Source of the DNA: Conus ventricosus
Lineage: Eukaryota > Mollusca > Gastropoda > Neogastropoda > Conidae
Reading direction: 5' to 3'
Assembly (NCBI GenBank): GCA_018398815.1
Contig: CM031596.1
Coordinates: 60,886,346-60,950,345, forward strand
DNA length: 64,000 nucleotides
Positions 14,501-24,949 of this stretch are shown one piece after another (the first letter of the stretch is position 1; each line of letters starts with the position of its first letter). Both the position numbers and the translations under genes were made by a program. A model generated the notes under the pieces. The model searched no databases, was not told where the DNA came from, and saw nothing but the letters and a program-made list of their open reading frames with translations.

Positions 14501-14510
14501 GATTGATGAC
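3861..14510. other. Homopolymer-rich block without credible genes
   Basis: About 10.6 kb in which runs of A, T, G or C of 4-10 bases follow each other at a density not seen elsewhere in the window, with GA/G-rich tracts (about 5395-5485, 5580-5725), a 57-bp poly(C) run and several poly(G) tracts. Open frames are rich in Phe, Lys, Pro and Gly from the homopolymers and show no domains. The dispersed repeat at 3.5 kb loses similarity to its 61.5-kb copy as it enters this block. The likeliest explanation is poorly polished or low-coverage consensus; degenerate old repeat DNA is an alternative. Confidence 0.55.
8489..8545. repeat. Poly(C) run
   Basis: Uninterrupted C run of about 57 bases flanked by A/T-rich sequence. 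The Pro-rich and Gly-rich frames crossing it are not genes. Confidence 0.9.
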
Positions 14511-15139
14511 TGCTAGGAAACGGGTGTAGAATTCTTTCATCCGATGGAGGGGGACAAAGGATGGCACAGTTTAGCAGACCGCAGTGTTGTCGTTTGGAAA
14601 ACAGTCCGAGTTCCGTATTGTTGGTGCATGGGAAGAAAAATGATGGCTGAATGTAATTCGAAAAGATTTGTCCTTTTGAACCTTCACTCTGCAACGTTTC
14701 TCCTGTTCGTATCGAAGACTCGAGTGAGTTGTCAACGGGAAAAAAATGCTGAATGTAGGATCTGGATCTGCTGGGCGGTGAAGCCAATGCGGATTAGAAA
14801 GACTCAGACTTTCTTTTCACTTCGTGTTTGTTTAAGATGATTAATGGCATGTAAAGTCTCCCAGTTTGTGGTTAACGGCATCGTGCTTGTGTTTGACAGG
14901 AGACGCATAGTTTACTTCTTCAACAAATAAAAATTCATGTTCGAATAAGAGATTTTTCCTGTGCCAGTAAAGAAATGGGCAGTTCACGTAATGGCTCCTC
15001 CTCCACTCCACTTCCACACACGCACAACCCACATCCCCCGGCCCCTTCCCTGCGCACACAAATGCGTTCTCTCTATCTCTCTAATGCATGCCCACACATA
15101 CATGCAACACTAATCTGTCGCGACACGCTTAGGTTCCAT
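14511..15139. other. Unique-looking sequence, no gene seen
   Basis: Composition returns to normal here. Open frames of about 100 codons exist on both strands (14544-14840 plus, 14787-14446 minus), but neither shows a recognisable domain or clear splice signals. Nothing can be supported. Confidence 0.5.
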
Positions 15140-15510
15140 CACTCAAAAATCAAATCATGGCAAATCAAATCAAGGTTGCCATCCCTCAAAGCCAGAAGGA
15201 TAAGAGGAGATCTGATCCAAACTTTTAAAATTTCAATAATCTAGATGATATTGATCAAGCAATGGGTTTTTTTTAAAATCTGCACTAAACCAACATAGCC
15301 CGTAACAGTTGTGACAAGGTACAAATACAGCAATTTAATACTAATATAAGGAAACATTCCTTCAGCCAGAGGATAGCACCAATCTGGATAAACTAACTCC
15401 GAACATCAAACGTGCACCAAATACTATCTCTTTTACAATTAAAATCTTATCGATAAGCATAAAACAAATTACTGACATCATGTTCGACTTTGATGGTCGC
15501 TGTGATTTGC
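15140..15510 (+). pseudogene. 3' fragment of a non-LTR retrotransposon
   Basis: Plus-strand translation around 15168-15280 reads RLPSLKARRIRGDLIQTFKI, the phrase that follows the thumb in CR1/L2-like reverse transcriptases. About 130 bp later HSFSQRIAPIW and NIKRAPNTISF match the extreme C-terminus of the same ORF. The frame is interrupted several times. A 5'-truncated, dead LINE copy; clade assignment is uncertain. Confidence 0.65.
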
Positions 15511-15954
15511 TTGGTCAAATCGGTAAGAAAAACGGAATATTTCGATCGCGAATGATTCTAGAACGGGAAGCATGAATTTGTGACGCCAGAAAAGGGTTTT
15601 GACAGTGATGTGCTTCTTTTTACGCTTTGAACTCCTATCCCTTTATATCACATGCACTTTGCGTGAGTTACACCTTTTCTTTCGCAACGGGCCATTTTAC
15701 TTTCAGACTGTCTACACAGACCTGATGGGGTCATGGGGTCATGCAAGTGCTGACCTGCTGGTTCCAGCGCTGTCCAGTCGGCATGAAACCCCTCTTCTAC
15801 GGCCCTCCCGCTCCCACCCCCAATACCCCGACCCTTCCTCCCCCTCCTTCCCCCCTCCCACCCCCACCCTCCCACTGCCTCGCCTATAGCAATGAAAACA
15901 ACAGTAACAACGTTTTAAGTCAGCAAAACCCACTAACACCACCAACGGCAAAAA

Positions 15955-16160
15955 CTTGGGGAACAGCGGGCCTGGGGAACACCGGACTGGGGAACACAGG
16001 GACCGGGATTTGCGGGAATGGGGAACAGCGGGATCGCCACAGGGTGGGGAACAACGAAACTGGGGAACTTAGGGACTGAATTTCGATTTTTTCTTGAGGG
16101 GAACACCGGGACTGGGGAATATAGAGACTGGGGAACAAAGAACCTGGGAACAGCGGCATG
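15955..16160. repeat. Minisatellite, 'gggaacnnnggactgg' units
   Basis: Imperfect head-to-tail units of about 15-17 bp (for example ctggggaacaccggactg), at least eight copies with an interruption near 16075-16098. The frames over it encode Phe-Pro-Ser-Val repeats and are not genes. Confidence 0.85.
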
Positions 16161-16924
16161 ACCCCCGATTGTCGCCGGTTTAATGTTGCCCGCGATCATC
16201 GTCTACGGTTGTCGCCGATAGTCGTTTCTTAGGCTACCGACCGTCGTTTTCACTTATGTCTGTCCCTCTTCTTTCTGTCGGGGTCCACGATTCTTCAAAT
16301 TTTGCATGTAAATTTGAGCCACAAAGCCGGCCTGCTGATAGTTGTTCGGGGTGACACATGATGCGATCTCCACCATTGTGACACGGCGATCATTTACTTG
16401 CTTCAAATTTTACTTGTTCTTCTCGTAGTTTGGCAGCCGACACTGATAACGGCGCTGCATTTAGCCTACCTGTGAGGGGATTCGGTTTGTCAAGTTCAAC
16501 AACAAAAATTACATTTATTTCTTTATCATTCCTTGTATAAGCATGTTGCTATTGTTACCATTACGTTTAATATTGCCTAATGTATATCATAGTCATGTAC
16601 TTCATTTTTTAAAAGGTCCGTAAGCCTACTTGATTTTTAAACGGTCCGTCATTTTGACACAAAAGAGACCGCAACGGCTAACCGCCTACATGCTAGCAAG
16701 TTTGCCACGGGCTTTACAGTAAGCCTAAGCCTATGTAAAGAATTTTTTGATTGGTCAAGGGACCTTTACTGATCTGTTACTGGAATAAAACTGATAAAAG
16801 TTCAAGATGTTGCGGATGTTGATTTCAATACAATCATGAACAAAATTCATTGAATTTCAGAAACTGTTTTCCTTTAGTATCTAAAAGACGATGATGACGT
16901 GATCTCGAGATTACTACGAGATAG
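16161..16924. other. Upstream region of the putative host gene
   Basis: No coding sequence seen. A cluster of 'tcgccg' and 'cgtc' words follows the minisatellite (16170-16250), then ordinary unique sequence leads into the X-box and first exon. A promoter role is inferred from position only. Confidence 0.4.
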
Positions 16925-16939
16925 GTTGTCACTGGCAAC
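16925..16939. promoter_or_regulatory. RFX X-box-like motif
   Basis: gttgtcactggcaac: two imperfectly inverted half-sites (GTTGTC and GGCAAC) spaced by 3 bp, close to the RFX transcription-factor X-box found near the start of many ciliary genes. It lies 53 bp upstream of the ATG of the predicted first exon. The match is seen; function as an X-box is inferred. Confidence 0.5.
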
Positions 16940-16992
16940 GAAAAAAGCTGTGTACACACATACACGCACGAGCCTCTTTTGAAAACACAAAT

Positions 16993-17090
16993 ATGGCGGG
17001 GTCACAGAGTTATCATATGGAAGCTCGTCTGAAGCAAGATCGGATAACAGATGGCATGAGCAGAGACAACGTGCTGAGTTTACGCATCAG
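16993..17090 (+). CDS. Putative host gene, first coding exon
   Basis: Opens with ATG in a favourable context (A at -3, G at +4), MAGSQSYHMEARLKQDRITD..., runs 98 nt without a stop and ends at a good donor (ATCAG|gtatgt) in phase 2. A 53-bp distance to an X-box-like site supports a 5' exon of a cilium-related gene. It cannot be joined directly to the exon at 50307 because that gives a stop within nine codons; a 40-nt exon at 49453-49492 repairs the phase exactly. The protein is not recognised. The exon could also belong to a different gene. Confidence 0.5.
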
Positions 17091-17404
17091 GTATGTTACG
17101 ACCAGAAGTCGTAATTTAATCGATCTTCCGATAATTTGATTATCTGGATCTGGATCTGCGCGCTGGTGACCTACTCGTTTTTGAGTGAACCAGTATTTTA
17201 GGAAGAAGAAGAAGAACAATACGTCGCAGAATCCAATCAACGGCTATAAACGCGACGGAATGGGGAGAGCGCAAAAATAGTTTAAAAAGCTACCACTTTG
17301 TCCTCACAATCTTCTACGGGGTTAAGGTCTCTGTGAGTAGCCACAACAGGTTTTCTACAGGTTAAAAAAAAGACCAAAAAAAGCTGGCTAAAAACTCTAC
17401 TGCT

Positions 17405-18090
17405 GTCAGGATGCTAGTAGGCAGGCGATGTTGATCTGCCAAGTGCTGCTGTAAATGCACTGACAGAGCCTGCACTGACGATATCCTCCCCTAGATGATT
17501 CCAGTCCATCACTGTCCGCACGAAGAAGGAGTGGGTGTACTGACTTGTGTACAGACAGGTAGTTTGAAGCCGCGAGTGTTACTGACCACACGGTGTTCTG
17601 TAATATTGAAGACTTCGAAGTCCTCATACTTGGGGGTTGTGTCCGTCTGCGGCCAGCACTCACAGGAGTCAGGAAGTTTTGGGGGGGAATGGCGGGGATG
17701 AGACTTCCCGCTATCTTGAACATCAGGCCTTTAGTCGTGCCTGTCTGCGACGATCAGCCAGCGGGGGAGATTCAAATCCTGCAGCATTCGGCTTACGCAA
17801 CCTGGTTCCCTGGACCTATAATCCTTTGTGATGAAGCGTGCTGCCTGTCTCTGTACCCTCACCAACTTCTCAATGTCCTGTTGATAATATGGGCCCCACA
17901 CTGTAGCTGCATACTCCAGTCTGGATCTCACCAGTGCTATGTACACCAGGCGCCTGCACTCCTTCGGGCAATTCCTGAGATTTCGGCGTAGAAAGCCCAC
18001 TGTCGATCCAGCTTTTCGAGCAATATTTGCAATGTGTTGACCCCATTTCAAATCATCTGAGATGAGTACTCCTAAGTACGGGTTTTTTTT
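17405..18090 (-). pseudogene. CR1/L2-like LINE, C-terminal RT fragment
   Basis: Minus-strand frames encode the end of a LINE reverse transcriptase: KPYLGVLISDDLKWGQHIA at about 18085-18030, GFLRRNLRNCPKE, ALVRSRLEYAATVWGPY, LVRVQRQAARFITKDY and SRMLQDLNLP, then after a frameshift near 17735 the phrase IPPQNFLTPVSAGRRRT. This is the region after the catalytic palm, so the copy is 5'-truncated. It lies inside the predicted first intron of the host gene, antisense to it. Confidence 0.85.
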
Positions 18091-18099
18091 TTATTATGA

Positions 18100-18530
18100 A
18101 TCAGGATTATCACTACAGAATTGAATCAATGTCATGGCTGCATGACCAGCACATTAGTGCAAATGTTAAGAAAGGTAAACATGGCATCTGGGTGATATCA
18201 CATTTTATTCACTTCAGAACCAAAGACAGAATGGTATCACGTTTTAAAACTTAAGTCCGGCCAATTTTAGAACATGGTAATATGGTTTGATCTCCAAATT
18301 TGAAGAAGTTCATAACTTTTATACAAAATGTACAAAGAAAATTACCAAACAAACCATCGAATTGAGTGAATCAAGTTTGAAGAAAGGTTGATATTCCTTA
18401 AATTTAAAAGTATAGAATAGAATAACAAAGAGTAAGGTGTAATATGATAGAAATGTTTACAATTTTGCAGAGCTACAACAATACCCAAACAAAAAGTAAT
18501 TTACTGTCACGTAATTCCAACAGTAGAGGT
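18100..18530 (+). pseudogene. Second decayed LINE fragment
   Basis: Plus-strand translation shows VRPILEHGNMV followed by NLKKFITFIQNVQRKLP and, after stops, EERLIFLKF..., the order VRPILEYG - VQRR - EERLxxLxLxxL typical of CR1/L2-like C-terminal domains. Many stops and shifts. It abuts the minus-strand fragment at 17405-18090 in opposite orientation, so it is a separate insertion. Confidence 0.55.
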
Positions 18531-19074
18531 TATATGAAGGTTGAATTTTAAAAAGTTTTGATGAAACAGATCTTTATACACATCTTTTTTTTTTACAAAT
18601 AGCATTATCAGCAAGAACTCTTTACCTAGAACTACTGTGAGTAAATACTCAATACTTTTAAAAAAAAAAAAAGGCTTGATAATCATTAAGAAGATGATCA
18701 CTTTCAAAGAAATTTTTACATCATAAAGGAAGTCAGCCAGTTCCTTTCCAGCAGGGGATTGAGGTTTTACGAGAAGAAAAGAAAAAAAAAGAAATAAAAA
18801 CAAGCACACAAAAAAGGAAAAGATTATGTCTACCTGACATATTACATTATGTTACATTATGTCAAAGTGACTGAAACAATTTTATTGTTTGTTTTATATT
18901 GTCCTCAATTTATTATTGCACTTACTTTATTGTGGTTTTGAGTAACCCAAAGAAAAGCTTTCAAAGTGGGCATGGCAAGGGCATGTGCCTCATTTCAGTG
19001 ATCCTTGCTTTCTCAGGATTAATATGAACTATTCATTAATCCATCATTGACTGTTCATACACAGGAGCACAACA
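18531..19074. other. Intronic/intergenic, nothing recognised
   Basis: A/T-rich sequence with an A run near 18660 and no domain-bearing frame on either strand. Confidence 0.5.
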
Positions 19075-19257
19075 GTGTGTGTATGTATGTGTGTGTGTGT
19101 GTGTGTGTGGTGTGTGTGCGTGCGTGCGTATGTGTGTGTGTGTGTGTGTGTGTGTTTGTGTAAGATAAGATAATGTTGCTTATAGCCCAGCCGACCGCAA
19201 AGGCCACATCAGGGCTGTGTGTGTGCGTATGTGTGTGTGTGTGTGTGTGTGTGTGTA
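19075..19257. repeat. GT microsatellite interrupted by a SINE/LINE tail
   Basis: Two (GT)n blocks (19076-19160 and 19218-19257) enclose 19163-19217, which reads aagataagata then gcttatagcccagcc and accgcaaaggccaca. The same 55-bp phrase occurs inverted at about 50110-50170, marking it as the 3' tail of a dispersed retroposon with a short TAAGA-type repeat end. Confidence 0.75.
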
Positions 19258-19261
19258 ACAT

Positions 19262-19777
19262 GCATGGGTTTTGATGTTTGTTCCATTACCTTCTGGAAAT
19301 TAAAGGTATCTGGGCCCAGCTTTCATTGAATTGAAGACTATTTTTTGTCTGCTATCTCATAAATCTCCCTCCCCCCCCCCCCCTCCCCCCAACCCCACTA
19401 CTGAATTATCTTGTGTGCTTTTTGGAGACATATGTATGGAAGAGGATATACTCTATTTTAGAAAGTTTCTTTTTCACTTATATGGAAGTGTTTCTCACCC
19501 AGCAGGTAACCAAGACCCATTAGCAAACCTTACGGGCCTTGTACAGAGCAAAATAGCTGTCATTTGCTGAACCCTGCTGATGTTTCCTTGGGAGGAACAA
19601 TAAAAATAATGGAAGTCCTCATTGGAGGAGTTTTTTCATACTCCCATATCCTTAGAACCAGCCTGACTTTTAAAGTTGTTTTCAAAACTAGGATGGATTT
19701 TGATATTTGCTCCACTCCCTAACTGGAAATTAATGGCAAGGGGGAAACAGGTTCATCATAATTTTTATTTTGCATGT
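19262..19777 (+). repeat. Diverged duplicate of 49180-49740
   Basis: The words 'tatggaagtgt...tcaccca', 'caggtaacca', 'acttttaaagttg/tcttttaaagttaa' and 'ctggaaat...aaaggtatctgggcc' appear here and, in part, at 49440-49735 in the same orientation. Either this is one multi-copy repeat family or a local duplication that included a small exon; the copia element sits between the two copies. Confidence 0.5.
19466..19505 (+). pseudogene. Duplicate of the 40-nt candidate exon
   Basis: Forty bases bounded by ag (at 19464-19465) and gtaacc (19506), aligning with 49453-49492 without gaps. Both copies are open in the frame required by exon 1 (SFFFTYMEVFLTQQ here). The acceptor is weak: a better AG four bases upstream would give a 44-nt exon that breaks the frame. 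It could be a mutually exclusive exon, a dead copy or an accident of a repeat family. Confidence 0.3.
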
Positions 19778-19782
19778 TCTGC

Positions 19783-19957
19783 TGTAAGATAGGCATGTGA
19801 TCTTAGAATTATGTCCCTTGTTACCAAGAATAAATACCGGTGGCCCCCTCTTGCTTCTTTGCCAACGGTCCAAGAGTGAGGGTGCTTTTTTGTTTGCAGT
19901 GAGAAAAAGACGTTTGTTCGTCTTTGTTCATTTTCCTCCATCATGACACTGCCAACA
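19783..19957 (+). repeat. 5' LTR of the copia element
   Basis: 175 bp starting TGTAAGATAGGCATG and ending tgccaaca. It matches the 178-bp segment at 48990-49167 almost throughout, differing by a few indels and substitutions. It is preceded by TCTGC (19778-19782), repeated directly after the 3' LTR, which is the expected 5-bp target-site duplication. It contains an 'aagaataaatacc' stretch that could serve as the polyadenylation signal. Confidence 0.92.
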
Positions 19958-19971
19958 GGTTAGGGGCCAGT
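19958..19971 (+). other. Primer-binding site, internal initiator-tRNA-Met type
   Basis: Immediately after the LTR the sequence reads ggttaggggccag. It closely resembles the complement of the anticodon stem-loop of initiator tRNA-Met, the kind of internal-tRNA primer site known for Drosophila copia, with a one- or two-base deviation. Position is decisive; identity is inferred. Confidence 0.6.
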
Positions 19972-20099
19972 GTGAGAGATATTCTAGACTTGTTTTCGAT
20001 GGAGCGACGTAAATACGACAAGGGAACTGAAATTTCTCGGTAAATGAAACTGCAAAAACTCAAAGATGACATCTTAGCAGACGACGATGACAAAATTTC

Positions 20100-22579
20100 G
20101 ATTAGATCAAAATGAAGAGGCCTTCGCGGAATTGATTTCAATTTCTTGATGACAAAGTTTATCTCTTGTTATGAGAGACGCTGTTGATGATGGAAGAAAA
20201 CCCTTGAAGATTTTACGTGAACATATGCGGAAAAGGCACACCACGTGTGATAGCCCTCTCACTGAACTTACCTCGCTCGTGAAACGGTCGGACGAAACTG
20301 TAACTGACAAATATTATTCGTGCTGAAACTGCTGCGCTGCTTTGAAAAATGTCGGTGAAAACAGTGGACGATAGTCGCTTATTGAAAATGGTATTGAAAG
20401 GTTTCCCTGATCATTTCAATCTTTCATTGCTGTTTGTTACACAAAGTGAACATAAAGGGAAACTTTTCACAGAGTTCAAAGTGTCTTCTACAAGCTTTGA
20501 AGACACGGAGCGGTAAAGATCTGCGCGGATGATGATTCGCTACTGAAGTCTCCCTCCAGAGCTGGCCGAGTTACAGGCGGGATCGAGATGGAAAGACATG
20601 ATCTGTTTCAAGTGCAAACTTCCTGGTCATTTTTGCGAAAAACTGTAATGAAAAGAAAGGGGAAAGGGGAAAGGCTGTGGTGTAGTCATTGTCACATGAA
20701 CAATCACACAGAAAATTTCATGTCGTCGTAAGGGTAAAAACCGTGATAAAGTTAATGAAGTGTCTGAACTGTCTGAAGATGATCATTCTTTTGCTTTTGC
20801 TTGCCGTAGTGATAGTTCTCAGGTGAAGAGTGACAAACTCTTAGTTGTTGTGGTGCTACTAACTCACATTTTCAACGATGTTTCCAAATTTGTTCAATTT
20901 GATGACAATTTTTATCCTGAGAACATTACATTGAATTTGCAAAATGGGGAAAGGCAAAAACAATATCGCATAAAAAGGGGGAATGTGAATGTAACAATCA
21001 TGAGAAAAGAATGGTAAATATGTTACAGCTTCACTCAAAAATGCTTTGTATGTACCATCATCCCCCCAGAACATATTTTCAGTCCAAGCAGCCACTGAAA
21101 AGGGGCGTTAAAGGTTTCGTTCCAACCAGACTCAGCTGAAATTATCTACAAAGATGGCAAAAAATTCAACATTGAGAAGCATGGCAGGTTGTTATTATTG
21201 CAAACTTTTGATCAAAATGTTGAAAAATGATCGCATGAATTATGCAAACGATTGAAAGGTTGGCACGAAATCTTGGGTCACTGCAATGTTTATGATTACT
21301 AAAACTTGAAAAAGTGGTTAAGGGCATGACAGTGACAGACAAGACAGGACAACCTGATGAATTTTGATGTGTGCGTGCGTGGGAAGATGAAAAATGACAG
21401 AAACAAGGGCCACGACAGACTTGTTCAACTGTACCTTTACAGTTAGTTCATACGACCTTGCAGGGCCAATTACCCCATCTCAAAAGATGATTTCCCAAAA
21501 ATGCCATGAGTTTCACTGATGATTATTCAGGAGCTGTTTTTGTGTACTTCTTGAAGAAAAAGAGTGATGTTGTTGTAGCAACCGAAAAGTTTCTGGCGGA
21601 TTCTGCCTCCTTTTGGCAAAGTAAAAGCAATGAGGTCATAATGGGGACAGAATTTTGTTCTGAGGCATTCGTCTCGCTTCTCAGGAAGAACAAAATAAAA
21701 CATGAAAAATCTGCGCCTTTACTCGCCACATCAAAATGGCACAGCTGAGGGTATTGGCGTACCCTGTTGAAAAGGGCCGTTGTTTGCTCATCAGGCTGGC
21801 TCCGAAGGAGCTGTGGCCCGTTACGCAGTTATGGCAGCGCTTACATACGCAATAGGTGTTATTACAAGCGCATCAATCAGACACCTTACTCTGCCCTGAC
21901 TGGACACACTCCAAACTTGTCCAATATGAGGATATTTGGGTGCGAGTGTTTGCATACACTCAAGACAAAAGAAACTTGATGACGGATGCAAAAAGGGGGA
22001 TCTTTGTGGGTTATGACAGGACAGCCCAGCATACTTGGTGTACTTTTCAGAGACAAATAAGGTGGGACGGTACAGAAGGGTTGAATTTATGACAAAGAAA
22101 CCCACATCAACATTTTTTGGAAAGAAAAAACACACTGACAAGAAACTTGATGATCAGAAAACACAGACAGAAAGTTGTCTTGGGCAGGAAGATTTGATGT
22201 TGAAGCGCAATGATGATGTTGAGGTTAGTAATAAAAACCCCGTACACACGATGAGAAGACAGAAATTCCCCCTACTCAAGGCGGTCAGAGTGTATGTCGA
22301 TGAAAAAGTACCTTTTCCCCAGAACGAAGGATCCCAACAGAAACAAATCCCCAGTTTCGTTTGCTGATTATGAAACAAACCTTTGGGGATGATGATGATG
22401 ATTTAAAACATGATGAATATTGACTACTGTTACAAATTTGCAGCTTTTCCACAATCTTACAGTGAGGCTATTAAATTTCCCCCGATCTATTCTGGTGAAA
22501 GAAGCAATGAAAGATGAAATTCGTCTTTGGAAGAGAATGAGACATTCACCACTGAACCACCCTACCTGAGGGTAGAAAA
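20100..22579 (+). pseudogene. copia gag-pol, 5' part (frameshifted)
   Basis: Successive plus-strand frames give the usual Ty1/copia order. A CCHC zinc knuckle (CFKCKLPGHF...) lies at about 20602-20650. The protease DxGAT box survives only as CGAT near 20850, with its Asp lost to an indel, followed by HIFNDVSKF. The pre-integrase HHCC part (WHEILGHCNVYDY) is at about 21258-21300. The integrase core (FTDDYSGAVFVYFLKKKSDV, GTEFCSEAF) is at 21506-21700, and the integrase C-terminal phrase (TPYSALTGHTPNLSNMRIFG, KRGIFVGYD) at 21880-22020. The first RT residues (SYSEAIKFP, KDEI, LPEGRKA) are at 22460-22580, where the Polinton interrupts the gene. Numerous indels make it non-functional. Confidence 0.85.
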
Positions 22580-22584
22580 GCAGT
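22580..22584. repeat. Target-site duplication of the Polinton, left copy
   Basis: GCAGT, repeated at 47382-47386 immediately outside the right inverted repeat. Confidence 0.8.
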
Positions 22585-22768
22585 AGAGAACAGGGAAATG
22601 TCTGTTCTGGGCCACTTGCTCCTCCACCAAGTTTTCGGGCGAAAGTGCCCCAGGATTGGCATTTATACGTTCTCTAACAAAGCAAGACTTCAATAACCAA
22701 AAATAACGATTATCTACAAACAAACATACTGTGTACGGTTATCCGTTTTCAATACTAATTTACTAAAC
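22585..22768. repeat. Left terminal inverted repeat of the Polinton
   Basis: The 184 bp pair in inverted orientation with 47216-47381, from agagaacagggaaatgtctg to the shared 'actaatttactaaac' end. The outer 90 bp can fold imperfectly on itself (agagaac ... gttctct). The AG start agrees with known Polinton termini. Confidence 0.9.
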
Positions 22769-22778
22769 TTTTCAGATT

Positions 22779-23311
22779 TCAGTTTTTGTTTAATCCTGTT
22801 TTTTTCCCTGATCATTTTCAATAACATCATTTTCGCGCAAACATTCTTCAAATGAGTCTCTGTCTTTCATGTGAAATAACACTACAGTCTTTAACTGTTC
22901 TCTAAAGTCTTTTAAAACCGAGTTATATTTTTGGCATAAAATCCACACACTTATTCCAGCATGTCTTCCACTGAAGCCAGTTTTGACAATGTATTTCTTT
23001 TTTTAACTATGTCTCTTTCTGCCGAACAGTCATCTATAATTTAAATAGTGTTTGCGTTCCTTCAAACAGTCTATAAAACTGTTCTAAACACTCACTCAGT
23101 TTATTGTAGGATCAACTAAATATATGTCATCATCTGTCCATTTTAAACCTTCTATCATGATATGCTTTGTTCCATTTAAGTGTTGGGCAGAAAAATCACA
23201 ATATGATTAAAATTATAGCGATAAAACTGTTTGTAATAGGTCTAGGACAAATATTGTTTTTCCACAACCAGTCTGCCCACAAATCAATGAGCAATGAGGA
23301 GTTTTTGGCAT
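22779..23311 (-). pseudogene. Packaging ATPase, copy A (broken)
   Basis: Aligns base for base with 32085-32610 but carries more indels; no frame longer than about 60 codons remains. It lies at the same distance inside the TIR as in copy B. Role as in copy B. Whether the damage is mutation or consensus error cannot be told from the sequence. Confidence 0.7.
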
Positions 23312-23344
23312 AAAGTTTAACTGCTCCATGGTTTTATAGAGAAT

Positions 23345-24900
23345 TTAATCTAATCCAGTTATTATTTTTATCATACTCTCTGTTAAACTTGTTCAGTATA
23401 ATAAACCCTATGAGGCCTAATGTGTAAGATTAATCCAATTCAGTTCTGTAAGATTGTTTCTATTTAAGTCAACAGTGATTTTGTTGCTTGTTGTTATAAC
23501 CTTAATATCCTCACCATTGTGAAGAACGACGCGGTAACGTTAAGACGTTTAAGTCTAAGTTTTGCCAGCTAATATTAATTCCTTTTATAAAGGGCGTCAC
23601 TAACGCCCACAACCCCATCCCTCTCCACATCTTTAAAGACAGAAATTTCAAATATTTTTGTGAACGTGTCTCCTAATTTTCTGCTTGGAAAGAACTGTAA
23701 TTTTGTAGAAGCTTTTTTTACAACTGTTTCTTTTCTGTGGAGGATGTACTGCTTTTTCCCATACGGCGTTATTTCAATTTCTTTCCGACTATTGTCGTCC
23801 GCATAAGACTTACATGTAAAGGGCCAGAGTTAAATTTGCTTTTCTGAAACTTTTTGACGGCTAAAATATGTAAATGGGCTTATGAATTCAAATTTTTATT
23901 TCCCATTCTAAATATGGTTCTAAGTGCCATTTGAGGTCAGGTTTTCGAACTATTTTATATTCATATGACCAACATTATTTGCTTCTAGATTGCGCAGTGT
24001 TCTAGTTTAGGAAACTTTTTGCTGTCGCCAACTCTTTGCGTTTAAAATTTCACCATCTTTAGTGTACTCAAAACCATACCAAAGCGCCTATTACCGTTCT
24101 GTTAAAAGTCCGCAACGTCTGCAAGGTCTTTTAATTCTAAAGTTATACACCTCACGGGCGCTAATGTAACTCCTGATTTCTTCTGGCCCCCGCGACTTAT
24201 TTTTTAGTAAAGTTATTATTTTTTTTCAAAACAATGTGCAGGTTATCACATTTCACAACTTTCCCCGCTTTGTCTTTGATTTTTATTAAATGATCCGACC
24301 CCCCCACAAAACAAATCTTTTAAACTGTAAATTAGGGAATTGTTTTAATTTTCATAATCGCAATATGCAGCTTTCCCTGACGGAAGAGCTCTTAAAACGT
24401 TGGGGCCTTCCGTCATATAAGTTTTTTTCAGTGCTCAGCTATCCAAATGAAACATAGAGTAATGAATGTAATGCAAGCCCGAGCGGACTTTCCCCCTATA
24501 AGTAGTTTGGGTTGGTTGTAACTCTAAATCTATAATTGTTAGCTGTAAAGCCTAACTTTTTAGCTAGTTCTTTATCAAAATAGTAACCTACTTCTTTTTC
24601 AGGTTGAATGTTACATTGTTTTTAGATTCGCATTGTTAAGTTTGAGATTTAAATGTCGAAGTTACTCATTGCTTCTTTTAGTGAGCAAAACCGTAATAAC
24701 CTTCAGCTATTGTTAATGGCTAATAATGTTCTGCAGTATCAAATTTTTGAATCTTATTATTTTTCCTGGTTTCACTTATATTAAACCATACGACTTTGTA
24801 GAATATTTCATGGACCCGCGACCTTTTCTAGTTTCGCAATTGTTATCAATAGCATGTTCTAAAAACAAAAGGACGGTCTTGAGTTGTTATTGTTACAAAC
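23345..24900 (-). pseudogene. Polinton ORF of unknown function, copy A (broken)
   Basis: Diverged, indel-rich copy of 32644-34230, placed directly upstream of the ATPase on the minus strand. The segments for KKQYILHRKETVV and the following part are still readable in mixed frames. See the copy B entry for features. Confidence 0.55.
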
Positions 24901-24949
24901 TTTTTTAAAAACAAATTAAAATGAGTGCTTTAAAATTTATGATGCAAAT

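Noticed and set aside
15739..16199. Pro-rich and Phe-Pro-Ser repeat proteins on both strands
   Set aside because: Translations of a C-rich tract and of the minisatellite.
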